NCBI GenBank assembly: GCA_002403895.1
Contig: DHIQ01000237.1
Coordinates: 1-8,561, forward strand
Source of the DNA: Candidatus Neomicrothrix sp. UBA4742
Lineage (GTDB): Bacteria > Actinomycetota > Acidimicrobiia > Acidimicrobiales > Acidimicrobilacustridaceae
DNA: 8,561 nt
Direction: 5' to 3'
The notes beneath the pieces were generated by a model. That model was given only the letters and a program-made list of their open reading frames with translations. It did not search any database and was not told the DNA's origin. A program made the translations under genes and the position numbers. Shown in pieces: positions 1 to 5,646 of the stretch (within the stretch, counting starts at the first letter, position 1; every line of letters begins with the position of its first letter).

Positions 1-327
1 GTTGAAGATGATGCCGGCGAGCCAGGCCGCGACGAGGTAGGCGCCGAATCGGGGCCGGACGAGAACGACGAGGCCGGCGACGATCTCGATGACGCCGACG
101 ACGTGCATCAACGTGTGGGCGCGAGCGTTGAACAGGTCGGTGACCTCGGGTGCCAGGTAGGTGTCCCAGTTGACGAGCACATGGAAGAACTTGTCGAGCC
201 CGAACAGGATCGGTGCCACCGTGAAGCCGATGCGCAGGAGCCAGAAGGCCTGGAACGCCGGATCTTCGAGGCTGGGCTCCCGGACGGTGACCGTCTTCGG
301 CAAACCGCTGTGCGTGGATGTGGCCAT
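1..327 (-). CDS. DoxX-like small integral membrane protein, C-terminus cut by window edge
   Basis: The reverse strand reads open for 109 codons from an ATG at 325-327 to the window edge. An AGGAG ribosome binding site (334-338) lies 6 nt before the start. After a soluble N-terminus of about 28 residues come hydrophobic segments near residues 30-51 (beginning LLRIGFTVAPILFG, then LDKFFHVL), 75-92 (VVGVIEIVAGLVVLV) and 94 onward (FGAYLVAAWLAGIIFN). From memory of the family, this pattern is typical of DoxX-like four-helix membrane proteins in Actinobacteria. DoxX proteins are linked to redox and oxidative-stress functions, but this subgroup has no established reaction. Roughly the last third of the protein is probably missing. 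The gene is divergent from the regulator at 459-1211, which makes it the natural target of that regulator. The family call is by recognition of sequence pattern, not by alignment. Confidence 0.75.
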   Translation of the reverse strand, partial: MATSTHSGLPKTVTVREPSLEDPAFQAFWLLRIGFTVAPILFGLDKFFHVLVNWDTYLAPEVTDLFNARAHTLMHVVGVIEIVAGLVVLVRPRFGAYLVAAWLAGIIFN

Positions 328-344
328 GTCGGGCTCCTCTATCG

Positions 345-358
345 TCAACTTAATTTGA
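345..358. promoter_or_regulatory. Palindrome TCAACTTAATTTGA, candidate operator between divergent genes
   Basis: This 14-bp AT-rich near-palindrome (one mismatched pair) stands out in GC-rich DNA. It sits 17 bp before the DoxX-like start and next to a plus-strand TACAAT (362-367) and a minus-strand TAAGAT (363-358), which could be overlapping divergent -10 boxes. The location suits an operator for the neighbouring winged-helix regulator. Binding is inferred from position and symmetry only. Confidence 0.45.
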
Positions 359-361
359 TCT

Positions 362-367
362 TACAAT
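362..367 (+). promoter_or_regulatory. Candidate -10 box TACAAT for the regulator gene
   Basis: TACAAT matches the TATAAT consensus at five of six positions and is one of few AT-rich hexamers nearby. No good -35 match lies 16-18 bp upstream. Transcription would begin near 374, giving a leader of about 85 nt before the GTG at 459. That leader would carry an in-frame TTG at 399 that lacks a good ribosome binding site. Confidence 0.35.
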
Positions 368-448
368 CCCCCGTCGAGAGTTCTAAGTCAAGAAAAGATT
401 GTCGATAGACGGTACGCTGCCCCGGAACCCGAACCCATCGCCGCTCTC

Positions 449-454
449 GGAGGA
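449..454 (+). promoter_or_regulatory. Ribosome binding site GGAGGA deciding the regulator start
   Basis: GGAGGA ends 4 nt before GTG 459 and is a near-perfect Shine-Dalgarno sequence. It favours GTG 459 over the upstream TTG 399. Confidence 0.6.
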
Positions 455-458
455 CGCC

Positions 459-1211
459 GTGACCACTGACGACGGAGCACCCAAGGACGCTTCTGACGAC
501 CTGGACTCGATCGCGGCGTTGGCCGAGCCCAACCGCCGCGCCCTCTACGACTTCGTGACGAGCCGGCGCGACTGGGTGAGCCGCGAGCAGGCCGCTGACG
601 CCGTCGGAATCCGGCGCGGCATCGCCGCGCACCACCTCGACCGCCTGGCCGTGGACGGCCTCCTCGAGACCGATTACCGCCACCTCTCTGCTCGCCGCGG
701 CCCTGGCTCAGGTCGCCCCGCGAAGGTGTACCGACGATCGTCGGTCGAGTTCGGAGTCACCCTGCCCCCCCGCCACTACGACCTCGCCGGGCAACTTCTG
801 GCCGAGGCCGCCGACCGCGCCCGCACAGAGGGAACCCCGATAGACGAGGCGATCCAACGAGCCGCACGCGACGAAGGCCACCGGATCGGCGAGACCACCA
901 AGAAGAGCCTCGGGCACCGGTCGAGCCGAGAGGTCCGACGCGCGCGCGTGCTCGACCAGCTCCGCTCCCGCGGGTTCGAACCCGAAGTCCTCGCCGACGG
1001 CGTCACCGTCTTGCACAACTGCCCGTTTCACCTCTTGGCCGAGGAGCACACCGAGCTGATCTGTGGCATGAACCATTGCCTACTCGACGGCCTTCTGGGC
1101 GAAGTCGAAGACACCGGTCTGGTAGCTCGGCTCGAGCCAGAGGACGGCTATTGCTGCGTCCGACTTCATCCTGCCGACTCAGCCAAGACCTCGGCACCCA
1201 GCCCGACCTGA
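459..1211 (+). CDS. Winged-helix transcriptional regulator with Cys-rich (SufR-like) C-terminal domain
   Basis: I start this 250-residue protein at GTG 459 because GGAGGA (449-454) lies just upstream. An in-frame TTG at 399 would add 20 low-complexity residues and has no clear ribosome binding site. Residues 15-93 form an ArsR/MarR-type winged helix: IAALAEPNRRALYDFV, then a recognition helix around RRGIAAHHLDRLAVDGLL, then a basic wing (RRGPGSGRPAKVYRR). Residues 104-150 are helical and charged. The C-terminal part carries C188, C202, C207, C232 and C233, in the contexts NCPFH, ICGMNHC and GYCCVRL. The order of HTH followed by spaced cysteines resembles SufR, the [4Fe-4S] repressor, so iron-sulfur or metal sensing is plausible but unproven. 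The gene is divergent from the DoxX-like gene, which it probably controls along with itself. Confidence 0.85.
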   Translation: MTTDDGAPKDASDDLDSIAALAEPNRRALYDFVTSRRDWVSREQAADAVGIRRGIAAHHLDRLAVDGLLETDYRHLSARRGPGSGRPAKVYRRSSVEFGVTLPPRHYDLAGQLLAEAADRARTEGTPIDEAIQRAARDEGHRIGETTKKSLGHRSSREVRRARVLDQLRSRGFEPEVLADGVTVLHNCPFHLLAEEHTELICGMNHCLLDGLLGEVEDTGLVARLEPEDGYCCVRLHPADSAKTSAPSPT

Positions 1212-1221
1212 CGGTGACGCA

Positions 1222-1231
1222 GCGATATCGC
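1222..1231. repeat. Perfect 10-bp palindrome GCGATATCGC
   Basis: The palindrome lies 10 bp after the regulator stop codon, with GACGC and GCGTC overlapping its edges. It has no T-run, so it is a poor terminator candidate. It may be a protein-binding site or chance. Confidence 0.25.
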
Positions 1232-1256
1232 GTCGGGGTTCACGACTGGGCGCACC

Positions 1257-1472
1257 GTGATCGACGTCTCGCCCCAGCTGGCGCTCGCGATGGCCCTGAT
1301 CGCATGGGCGGCAACCTTCACCGGGCTCGTCGTCACCCTCGCCCGCGCAGCGGCCGGCAGTCTACTCGTGTCGCCTCGAGGGACCGCGAGTCCGCAGCGC
1401 GCACCGCGAGAGCGAGCGATGCGCGAGCGGGTAGGCGCGCGGCATCGGCCGGTGGTCAGACTGATGTCTTGA
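1257..1472 (+). CDS. Possible small one-helix membrane protein (71 aa)
   Basis: A reading frame opens at GTG 1257 and stops at TGA 1470-1472. Its first 34 codons nearly all end in G or C, as in real genes here. They encode a convincing transmembrane helix (about residues 7-33, LALAMALIAWAATFTGLVV and on), followed by an Arg-rich tail with the charge pattern of a cytoplasmic end. There is no Shine-Dalgarno sequence before the GTG, and I recognise no family. The Arg-rich second half looks less gene-like than the first, so this could be a decayed gene or a chance frame. It lies in the 324-bp gap between the regulator and the secreted protein, in which I see no other gene. Confidence 0.35.
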   Translation: MIDVSPQLALAMALIAWAATFTGLVVTLARAAAGSLLVSPRGTASPQRAPRERAMRERVGARHRPVVRLMS

Positions 1473-1497
1473 CCGCGTGGGGCTACGGGAGGAAAAT
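1469..1497 (+). promoter_or_regulatory. Weak promoter candidate TTGACC-17-GAAAAT before the secreted protein
   Basis: TTGACC (1469-1474) and GAAAAT (1492-1497) have a 17-bp spacer. Initiation near 1504 would fall after ATG 1496 and favour GTG 1515 or 1536 as the start. The -10 match is only four of six and overlaps the strong GGGAGGA ribosome-site-like sequence, so this reading competes with use of ATG 1496. Confidence 0.25.
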
Positions 1498-1535
1498 GCG
1501 CGGGTCCCTTCGGGGTGGCGTGGTTTGGGGGTTGG

Positions 1536-2015
1536 GTGATTCGAAGACTCGCGTTGGTGGTCGCGCTCGCGACGGTGTTCGCCTTGGCGATCGGACCGGC
1601 CGCGAGCGCGGCGGGGATCGCGAACACCGGGGACCTCAAGGTCGTACAGGTGGAGCTCTCCAGTCGCCGGGTTCATCCCGGGACGGTGTTCACGATCACG
1701 ATCCGGTCGGAGAACAAAGGACCCAGTTCCACGCTTTGGGACCAGACGGAGACCGTGCCGGACTGGTTCAACGTCATCGGTACCCAGTGCGCGCTTGGCA
1801 TCAGCTCTGACGGGACGTTCTGCGAGTACGGCGCGGACCCGGATCCTCACCTTGGCGAGGACCTCACGACGATCTACACCGTGCAGGTGCTCACCGAGGG
1901 GGTGGCGCTCGGTCCGACCAACGTCACCCTGTGCGTCTCGAACGAGGAGATCGCATTCATCGACCGGAACCTCGCCAACAACTGCAAGTCGAAGACGGTC
2001 ACCGTCGTTCCGTAG
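1536..2015 (+). CDS. Secreted protein with DUF11/CARDB-like beta-sandwich domain
   Basis: From GTG 1536 the frame encodes 159 residues. The N-terminus is a classical Sec signal peptide: MIRR, a hydrophobic core LALVVALATVFALAIGP, then AASA before AG, with cleavage likely after residue 25. The mature part has the strand pattern of bacterial Ig-like repeat domains such as DUF11 and CARDB: VVQVELSSRRVHPGTVFTIT, ENKGPSS, TTIYTVQVLTEG, and the usual ending around NLANNCKSKTVTVVP. Four cysteines (85, 96, 133, 150) could form two disulfides. I infer a role outside the membrane, perhaps adhesion or envelope structure. The start is uncertain. GTG 1515 is in frame but lacks a ribosome binding site. The best ribosome site and ATG (1496) are in another frame, which suggests a one-base sequence difference in the G-run at 1527-1531. 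Confidence 0.7.
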   Translation: MIRRLALVVALATVFALAIGPAASAAGIANTGDLKVVQVELSSRRVHPGTVFTITIRSENKGPSSTLWDQTETVPDWFNVIGTQCALGISSDGTFCEYGADPDPHLGEDLTTIYTVQVLTEGVALGPTNVTLCVSNEEIAFIDRNLANNCKSKTVTVVP

Positions 2016-2200
2016 TGGCCTGACGACAGGCTCAAGTCCTCCTCGTCACCGTCCGCACGTCGGGTCAGCGGGGTCCGCAGCCGAGGGATGCGGCGCCCGA
2101 GCCTGCCAGCCCAGTCGGCTGAGGCACACCAGACGCCAAATTGTGCGGGGGCAGACCCGTCTGGCTCTTGATGTGCCTGCGGGTCGACACGGAGTCCGCC

Positions 2201-2486
2201 GAGCATTGCGCGGTCGTTGGCGATGTCGACCCACCTCTCGTCGGTGCGGTGGATGATCAGCGTAGGGGTGTCGATGCTTTGCAAGAGATGACGGACATCA
2301 AGCGTGGCGTTCAAACTGATCGCTGCTCGGGCCGAGGCCGGGCTCGCGCCGCTCGCGCCAGAGGTGATGAGCGAAGCCGTGCGGCAGATACGGCTCGTCC
2401 CACGCGATCTCGATGTGGGACACGAAGCCCGGGACGAAGACCAGATCGAGCGGCCCGTCGCCGAGGACCTGATAGGCGATGCTCAC
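2201..2486 (-). pseudogene. Remnant of alpha/beta hydrolase (type often fused to adenylate cyclase), internally deleted
   Basis: Two pieces of one protein are visible on the reverse strand in different frames. From 2486 down to about 2382 the sequence reads VSIAYQVLGDGPLDLVFVPG, then FVSHIEIAWDEPYL. This is the typical N-terminus of alpha/beta hydrolases that precede class III cyclase domains. From about 2380 down to 2201 another frame reads ASPASARAAISLNATLDVR, then HLLQSIDTPTLIIHRTDERW. This matches the later part of the same fold, which normally lies well over 100 residues downstream. The region between, including the GxSxG nucleophile, is missing. No start codon or ribosome site fits before VSIAYQ, and nothing recognisable follows DRAML. 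It is a dead gene. The rest of 2016-2584 holds no other gene that I can support. Confidence 0.7.
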
Positions 2487-2520
2487 TGCCGAAGCCCATG
2501 ACCAGGAGGCGCGGCTGGAT

Positions 2521-2546
2521 TGCCGGCCGGTAGGGTGCGGCCGGCA
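2521..2546. repeat. Perfect 9-bp inverted repeat with 8-nt loop upstream of the arylsulfatase
   Basis: TGCCGGCCG (2521-2529) and CGGCCGGCA (2538-2546) are exact reverse complements separated by GTAGGGTG. The loop contains the probable -10 box of the arylsulfatase gene, so this is more likely an operator than a terminator. No T-run follows. Confidence 0.6.
2531..2536 (+). promoter_or_regulatory. Candidate -10 box TAGGGT for the arylsulfatase
   Basis: TAGGGT is a common actinobacterial -10 form (TAnnnT). Transcription would begin near 2543, leaving a leader of about 42 nt. The spacer-distance -35 position (about 2508-2513, GGCGCG) does not match consensus, which would fit an activator-dependent or weak promoter. 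Confidence 0.4.
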
Positions 2547-2584
2547 CAGAGATCGTTGATCTCAGCGAAGACGTGGGGGATTCC

Positions 2585-4942
2585 ATGACGAAACCGTTTG
2601 CCGGTCGGATCGAAGTCGACATCCGGGACTCCGAGCCGGACTGGACTCCGTTCGAGCCTCCCCGGGCACCGGACGGCGCCCCCAACGTCATCTACATCAC
2701 GCTCGACGACGTGGGGTTCTCCGCGATGAGCGGTTACGGCGGGCCCATAGAGACGCCGAACATCGACCGGATCTCCGCTGACGGGGTGCGGTACACGCAG
2801 TGGCACACGACCGCGCTGTGCTCACCGACGCGGTCCTGCCTGCTGACCGGGCGAAACCACACGCGCAACTCCATGGCGTGCATCACCGAGGCTGCGGTCG
2901 GGTTCCCCGCCGCGAGTGGGACGATTCCACCGGAGAACGGGATGCTTCCTGAGATCTTGGGTGAGCTCGGCTGGAACACCTACATGGTGGGCAAGTGGCA
3001 CCTGTGCCCCACCGACGAGATGAACCTCGCCTCGACGCGACGCAACTGGCCGAGCGGCCGGGGTTTCGAGCGTTGGTACGGGTTCCTGGGCGCGGAGACG
3101 AGCCAGTGGTATCCCGACCTCGTCTACGACAACCACCCCGTGGACCAGCCGCGCTCACCCGAGGAGGGCTACCACTTCACCGAGGACATCACCGACAAGG
3201 CGATCGAGTTCATCCGCGACGCGAAGGCGGTAGCGCCCGAGAAGCCGTTCTTCCTCTACTACGCGCCGGGCGCGTGCCACGCGCCGCATCACGCGCCTAC
3301 CGAGTGGATCGACCGGTACAAAGGTCGCTTCGACATGGGTTACGAGGCCATGCGTACCCAGACGCTCGCCCGACAGAAAGAACTGGACATCGTCCCGGCC
3401 GACACCGAGCTGCCCGAGATCAACCCGATCGGCACCACCGAGACTCGCACTGGGCCGGACGGCAAGCCCTTCCCGGCCATGGATGTGACCCGCCCGTGGG
3501 ACTCGCTGTCGGCCGAGGAGCGGCGCCTCTTCGCGCGGATGGCCGAGGTCTACGCAGGTTTTCTCTCGCACACCGACCACCACATCGGCCGGCTCCTCGA
3601 CTTCCTCGAGGCGATCGACCAGCGTGAGAACACCCTCGTGATACTCGTCTCGGACAACGGTGCGAGTGGCGAGGGCGGCCCCAACGGGTCCGTCAACGAG
3701 ATGAAGTTCGCGAACGGCATCCCTGACGACATCGCGTCGAACCTGGCGATGCTCGACGAGCTCGGCGGACCGAAGACCTACAACCACTACCCGAACGGCT
3801 GGGCGATGGCGTTCAATACGCCGTTCAAGATGTGGAAGCGCTATGAGTTCAACGGCGGTACCAGCGACCCGTGCATCATCTCGTGGCCGGCGGGAACGAG
3901 GGCCCGGGGCGAGCTGCGTAGCCAGTACCACCACGCCGTGGATCTCGTCCCCACCGTCCTCGACGTGCTCGGCGTCGAGGCGCCGCAGACCATCAAGGGC
4001 CACGTGCAGAGCCACTTCGACGGCGTGAGCATGCGCTACAGCTTCGACGACCAGTCGGCGCCCGGGGCGCGGACGACGCAGTTCTATTCGATGCTCGGAT
4101 CGCGGGGGATCTGGCATGACGGCTGGAAGGCGGTCACCACCCACCCCACGCTCAGCGGCTGGGGCCAGTTCAACGACGACGAGTGGGAGCTGTACCACAC
4201 CGAGATCGACCGCTCGGAGGTGCACAACCTCGCCGCCAAGCACCCTGGGAAGCTCCGAGAGCTCGTGGGCCTCTGGTTCGCCGAGGCCGGCGCCAACGGC
4301 GGGTTCCCGCTCGATGACCGTGGCGCTCTCGAGATCATTCTCACCCCGCGGCCGATCCTCTCACCACCGCGCGACCGCTACGTCTATTTCCCCGATTGCG
4401 CCGAGGTCCCCGAGGCCCAGGCCGTCAACATCCGCAACCGCTCCTACACGATCGGAGCGCTCGTCGACATCCCGGCGCCGGGAGCGGAAGGCGTGCTGTT
4501 CGCGCACGGGTCACGCTTCGGCGGGCACAGCCTTTACGTCAAAGACAACCGGCTCCACTACGTCTACAACTTCGTCGGCATGTTCGAGCAGAAGATCGTT
4601 GCTACCGAGGACCTTCCCACCGGCCAGAACCTCATCCTCTCCGCATCCTTCGACAAGGCCGGGGAAGACCCGCCCCTCGTCGCGACGGGCACGCTCTCGC
4701 TGTGGCACGGTGACACCAAGGTCGGCGAGGCTCAGATCAAGACCCAACCCGGCATGTTCATGCTCGCCGGGGAAGGCCTCTGCGTCGGGCGTGACAGCGG
4801 CGCCGAGGTCACCGACGACTACCTCGGGGAGCAACCGTGGCCCTTCACCGGTGGCACCATCCACCGCGTGGCGGTCGACGTCAGCGGCGAGCCCTACCTC
4901 AACCTCGAACGCGAAGCGCAAGCAATGCTCATGCGCGAGTAA
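2585..4942 (+). CDS. Arylsulfatase, formylglycine (Cys-type), 785 aa
   Basis: The enzyme hydrolyses sulfate esters, with release of inorganic sulfate. I start at ATG 2585 with GGGGGA (2575-2580) as ribosome site; GTG 2573 is in frame but less likely. The sulfatase fold begins at PNVIYITLDDVGF, with calcium ligands D41 and D42. The active-site motif CSPTR at residues 79-83 is followed by LTGR at 87-90. C79 should be oxidised to formylglycine. Further signatures are GKWH (136-139), the His-rich ACHAPHHAP (230-238), SDNGA (356-360) and FKMWKRYEFNGGTSDP (414-429). After about residue 600 a second, beta-rich domain resembling LamG/concanavalin (GVLFAHGSRFGGHSLYV) follows. Length and architecture match the mycobacterial AtsA/AtsD group of about 787 residues. 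There is no signal peptide, so it is probably cytoplasmic. The natural sulfate ester is unknown, and no formylglycine-generating enzyme or sulfate transporter is encoded here. Confidence 0.95.
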   Translation: MTKPFAGRIEVDIRDSEPDWTPFEPPRAPDGAPNVIYITLDDVGFSAMSGYGGPIETPNIDRISADGVRYTQWHTTALCSPTRSCLLTGRNHTRNSMACITEAAVGFPAASGTIPPENGMLPEILGELGWNTYMVGKWHLCPTDEMNLASTRRNWPSGRGFERWYGFLGAETSQWYPDLVYDNHPVDQPRSPEEGYHFTEDITDKAIEFIRDAKAVAPEKPFFLYYAPGACHAPHHAPTEWIDRYKGRFDMGYEAMRTQTLARQKELDIVPADTELPEINPIGTTETRTGPDGKPFPAMDVTRPWDSLSAEERRLFARMAEVYAGFLSHTDHHIGRLLDFLEAIDQRENTLVILVSDNGASGEGGPNGSVNEMKFANGIPDDIASNLAMLDELGGPKTYNHYPNGWAMAFNTPFKMWKRYEFNGGTSDPCIISWPAGTRARGELRSQYHHAVDLVPTVLDVLGVEAPQTIKGHVQSHFDGVSMRYSFDDQSAPGARTTQFYSMLGSRGIWHDGWKAVTTHPTLSGWGQFNDDEWELYHTEIDRSEVHNLAAKHPGKLRELVGLWFAEAGANGGFPLDDRGALEIILTPRPILSPPRDRYVYFPDCAEVPEAQAVNIRNRSYTIGALVDIPAPGAEGVLFAHGSRFGGHSLYVKDNRLHYVYNFVGMFEQKIVATEDLPTGQNLILSASFDKAGEDPPLVATGTLSLWHGDTKVGEAQIKTQPGMFMLAGEGLCVGRDSGAEVTDDYLGEQPWPFTGGTIHRVAVDVSGEPYLNLEREAQAMLMRE

Positions 4943-5013
4943 GAGCCGGAGGAAAGCGACCGGGGCCGAGAGGAAGGCGGCACCCGTTCCCGGCGTTGGC
5001 CCGCGCCGTCGGA

Positions 5014-5019
5014 TAGCGT
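5014..5019 (+). promoter_or_regulatory. Candidate -10 box TAGCGT
   Basis: GGATAGCGTCGG has the TAnnnT form seen before other genes here and lies 38 bp before ATG 5058. It is the main reason to take the small frame that follows seriously. Confidence 0.3.
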
Positions 5020-5057
5020 CGGCCATCTGCATGTGCGCAACCAGGGGAAGGGTAGCT

Positions 5058-5183
5058 ATGAGCGCTCGGGAGGGTCTTGATCCGGCGCGGGATGGTCGGA
5101 CGCCGGTGAGGTTGTCATCGCCGCTCAAGGAGCTATGGGCCCACGAGGAGAGTAGACGCCAGCGCAGCGGCATCCGGCCTTGA
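5058..5183 (+). CDS. Possible small protein (41 aa), unknown function
   Basis: ATG 5058 is preceded by AGGGGAAGGG (5043-5052), a purine-rich ribosome site at suitable spacing, and by a TAGCGT promoter-like hexamer. The peptide is hydrophilic and charged (MSAREGLDPARDGRTPV, then RLSSPLKELWAHEESRRQ). It has no cysteines, no signal peptide and no transmembrane segment, and a short helix around LKELWAHEESRR is likely. I recognise no family. It could be a real small gene, the 5' end of a gene that was truncated, or chance. It occupies part of the 431-bp gap between the arylsulfatase and the ferredoxin. The rest of that gap holds only inverted repeats. Confidence 0.35.
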   Translation: MSAREGLDPARDGRTPVRLSSPLKELWAHEESRRQRSGIRP

Positions 5184-5211
5184 CGCCTGACACCATCTGC
5201 CTGACGCCGAA

Positions 5212-5241
5212 CCGCCGACCCCACCCAGTCACGGGGGGCGG
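5212..5241. terminator. GC-rich hairpin, possible terminator after the small frame
   Basis: CCGCC-ga-CCCC (5212-5222) pairs with GGGG-GGCGG (5233-5241) around a 10-nt loop, a nine-pair stem with a two-base bulge. It starts 28 bp after the stop at 5183. No T-run follows, so rho-independent termination is uncertain, although actinobacterial terminators often lack one. Confidence 0.3.
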
Positions 5242-5297
5242 AGGTGGGCAGTTCCGCGAGTGCTGGTTGGTGCGCCGGGGCCCCGTCCTGACAACAT

Positions 5298-5340
5298 GGG
5301 GGTCCAGAGCTTCAGCGCTTGTGCGCGAGGCTTGACCCCC
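5298..5340. repeat. 10-bp inverted repeat (9 of 10 pairs) upstream of the ferredoxin
   Basis: GGGGGTCCAG (5298-5307) pairs with CTTGACCCCC (5331-5340) except for one position, with a 23-nt loop. The right arm contains TTGACC, a -35-like hexamer, but 17 bp on there is only CGACTT. It may be an operator, a leader-RNA structure or a terminator for upstream transcription. Confidence 0.35.
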
Positions 5341-5373
5341 GCCACCCCCCGACACGACTTCGAACGAGGTGCC

Positions 5374-5616
5374 ATGAGTTACAAGGTCTGGATCGACCAG
5401 GATCTGTGCACGGGCGACGGCATCTGCGCCGAGATCTCCCCCAAGGTGTTCACCCTGCTGGATGATGGTCTTGCCTATGTGCAGGACGACTCCGGCGTGA
5501 AGAGCGAGCCGGGGGGACCCCAGGGCATCATCGCCGTCCCCGACAACGAGCTAGACGGCGTCATCGAGTCGGCCGAGGAATGCCCGGGGGAGTGCATCTT
5601 CATCGAGGCCAGCTGA
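5374..5616 (+). CDS. Small single-cluster ferredoxin with CxxDxxC motif
   Basis: This is an 80-residue electron-transfer protein of the cytoplasm. ATG 5374 follows GAGG (5366-5369); a longer in-frame start at 5260 adds a tail unlike any ferredoxin and is rejected. Cluster residues are C12, C18 and C70, with D15 in the middle of CTGDGIC, and CPGEC at 70-74. Ferredoxins with three cysteines usually carry [3Fe-4S]. With Asp at the second position, as in Pyrococcus furiosus ferredoxin (CIGDAIC), a [4Fe-4S] cluster with an Asp ligand is possible. The position of a second disulfide-forming Cys in that protein is Ser22 here, and C74 is an extra Cys. A conserved-looking loop with EPGGPQG separates the two halves. 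Such ferredoxins often serve cytochromes P450 or other oxygenases, but no partner is encoded in the window. Confidence 0.93.
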   Translation: MSYKVWIDQDLCTGDGICAEISPKVFTLLDDGLAYVQDDSGVKSEPGGPQGIIAVPDNELDGVIESAEECPGECIFIEAS

Positions 5617-5617
5617 G

Positions 5618-5632
5618 CCACCGTTCGGGTGG
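5618..5632 (+). terminator. Short hairpin just after the ferredoxin stop
   Basis: CCACC-GTTCG-GGTGG starts 2 nt after the stop codon. A 5-bp stem without a T-run is weak for termination. It could cap the ferredoxin message or overlap the amidase promoter. Confidence 0.25.
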
Positions 5633-5646
5633 TGGGTGGGCTGGGA

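Larger units (their letters stand above)
339..408. repeat. Wide inverted repeat CTATCG(T/A)CAA bracketing the divergent promoters
   Basis: Positions 339-348 read CTATCGTCAA, and the reverse complement of 399-408 reads CTATCGACAA, a match of 9 in 10. The arms are 50 bp apart and centred near 373, so they enclose the likely divergent promoter region. Two such half-sites about five helical turns apart could bind one regulator on both sides. Chance similarity cannot be excluded. Confidence 0.3.

Noticed and set aside
1166..1850. Overlapping minus-strand frames opposite the 1257-1472 frame and the secreted protein
   Set aside because: Ser/Arg/Pro-rich translations without motifs. The plus strand has a signal peptide and a recognisable beta-sandwich pattern.
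3155..4243. Long open frame on the minus strand (about 362 codons) opposite the arylsulfatase
   Set aside because: It is antisense to the sulfatase core, has no recognisable domain, and shows the Val/Arg-rich composition of shadow frames.
5260..5373. N-terminal extension of the ferredoxin from an upstream start
   Set aside because: The extra residues do not resemble any ferredoxin N-terminus. ATG 5374 has its own GAGG ribosome site and begins with the typical MSYKVWID.
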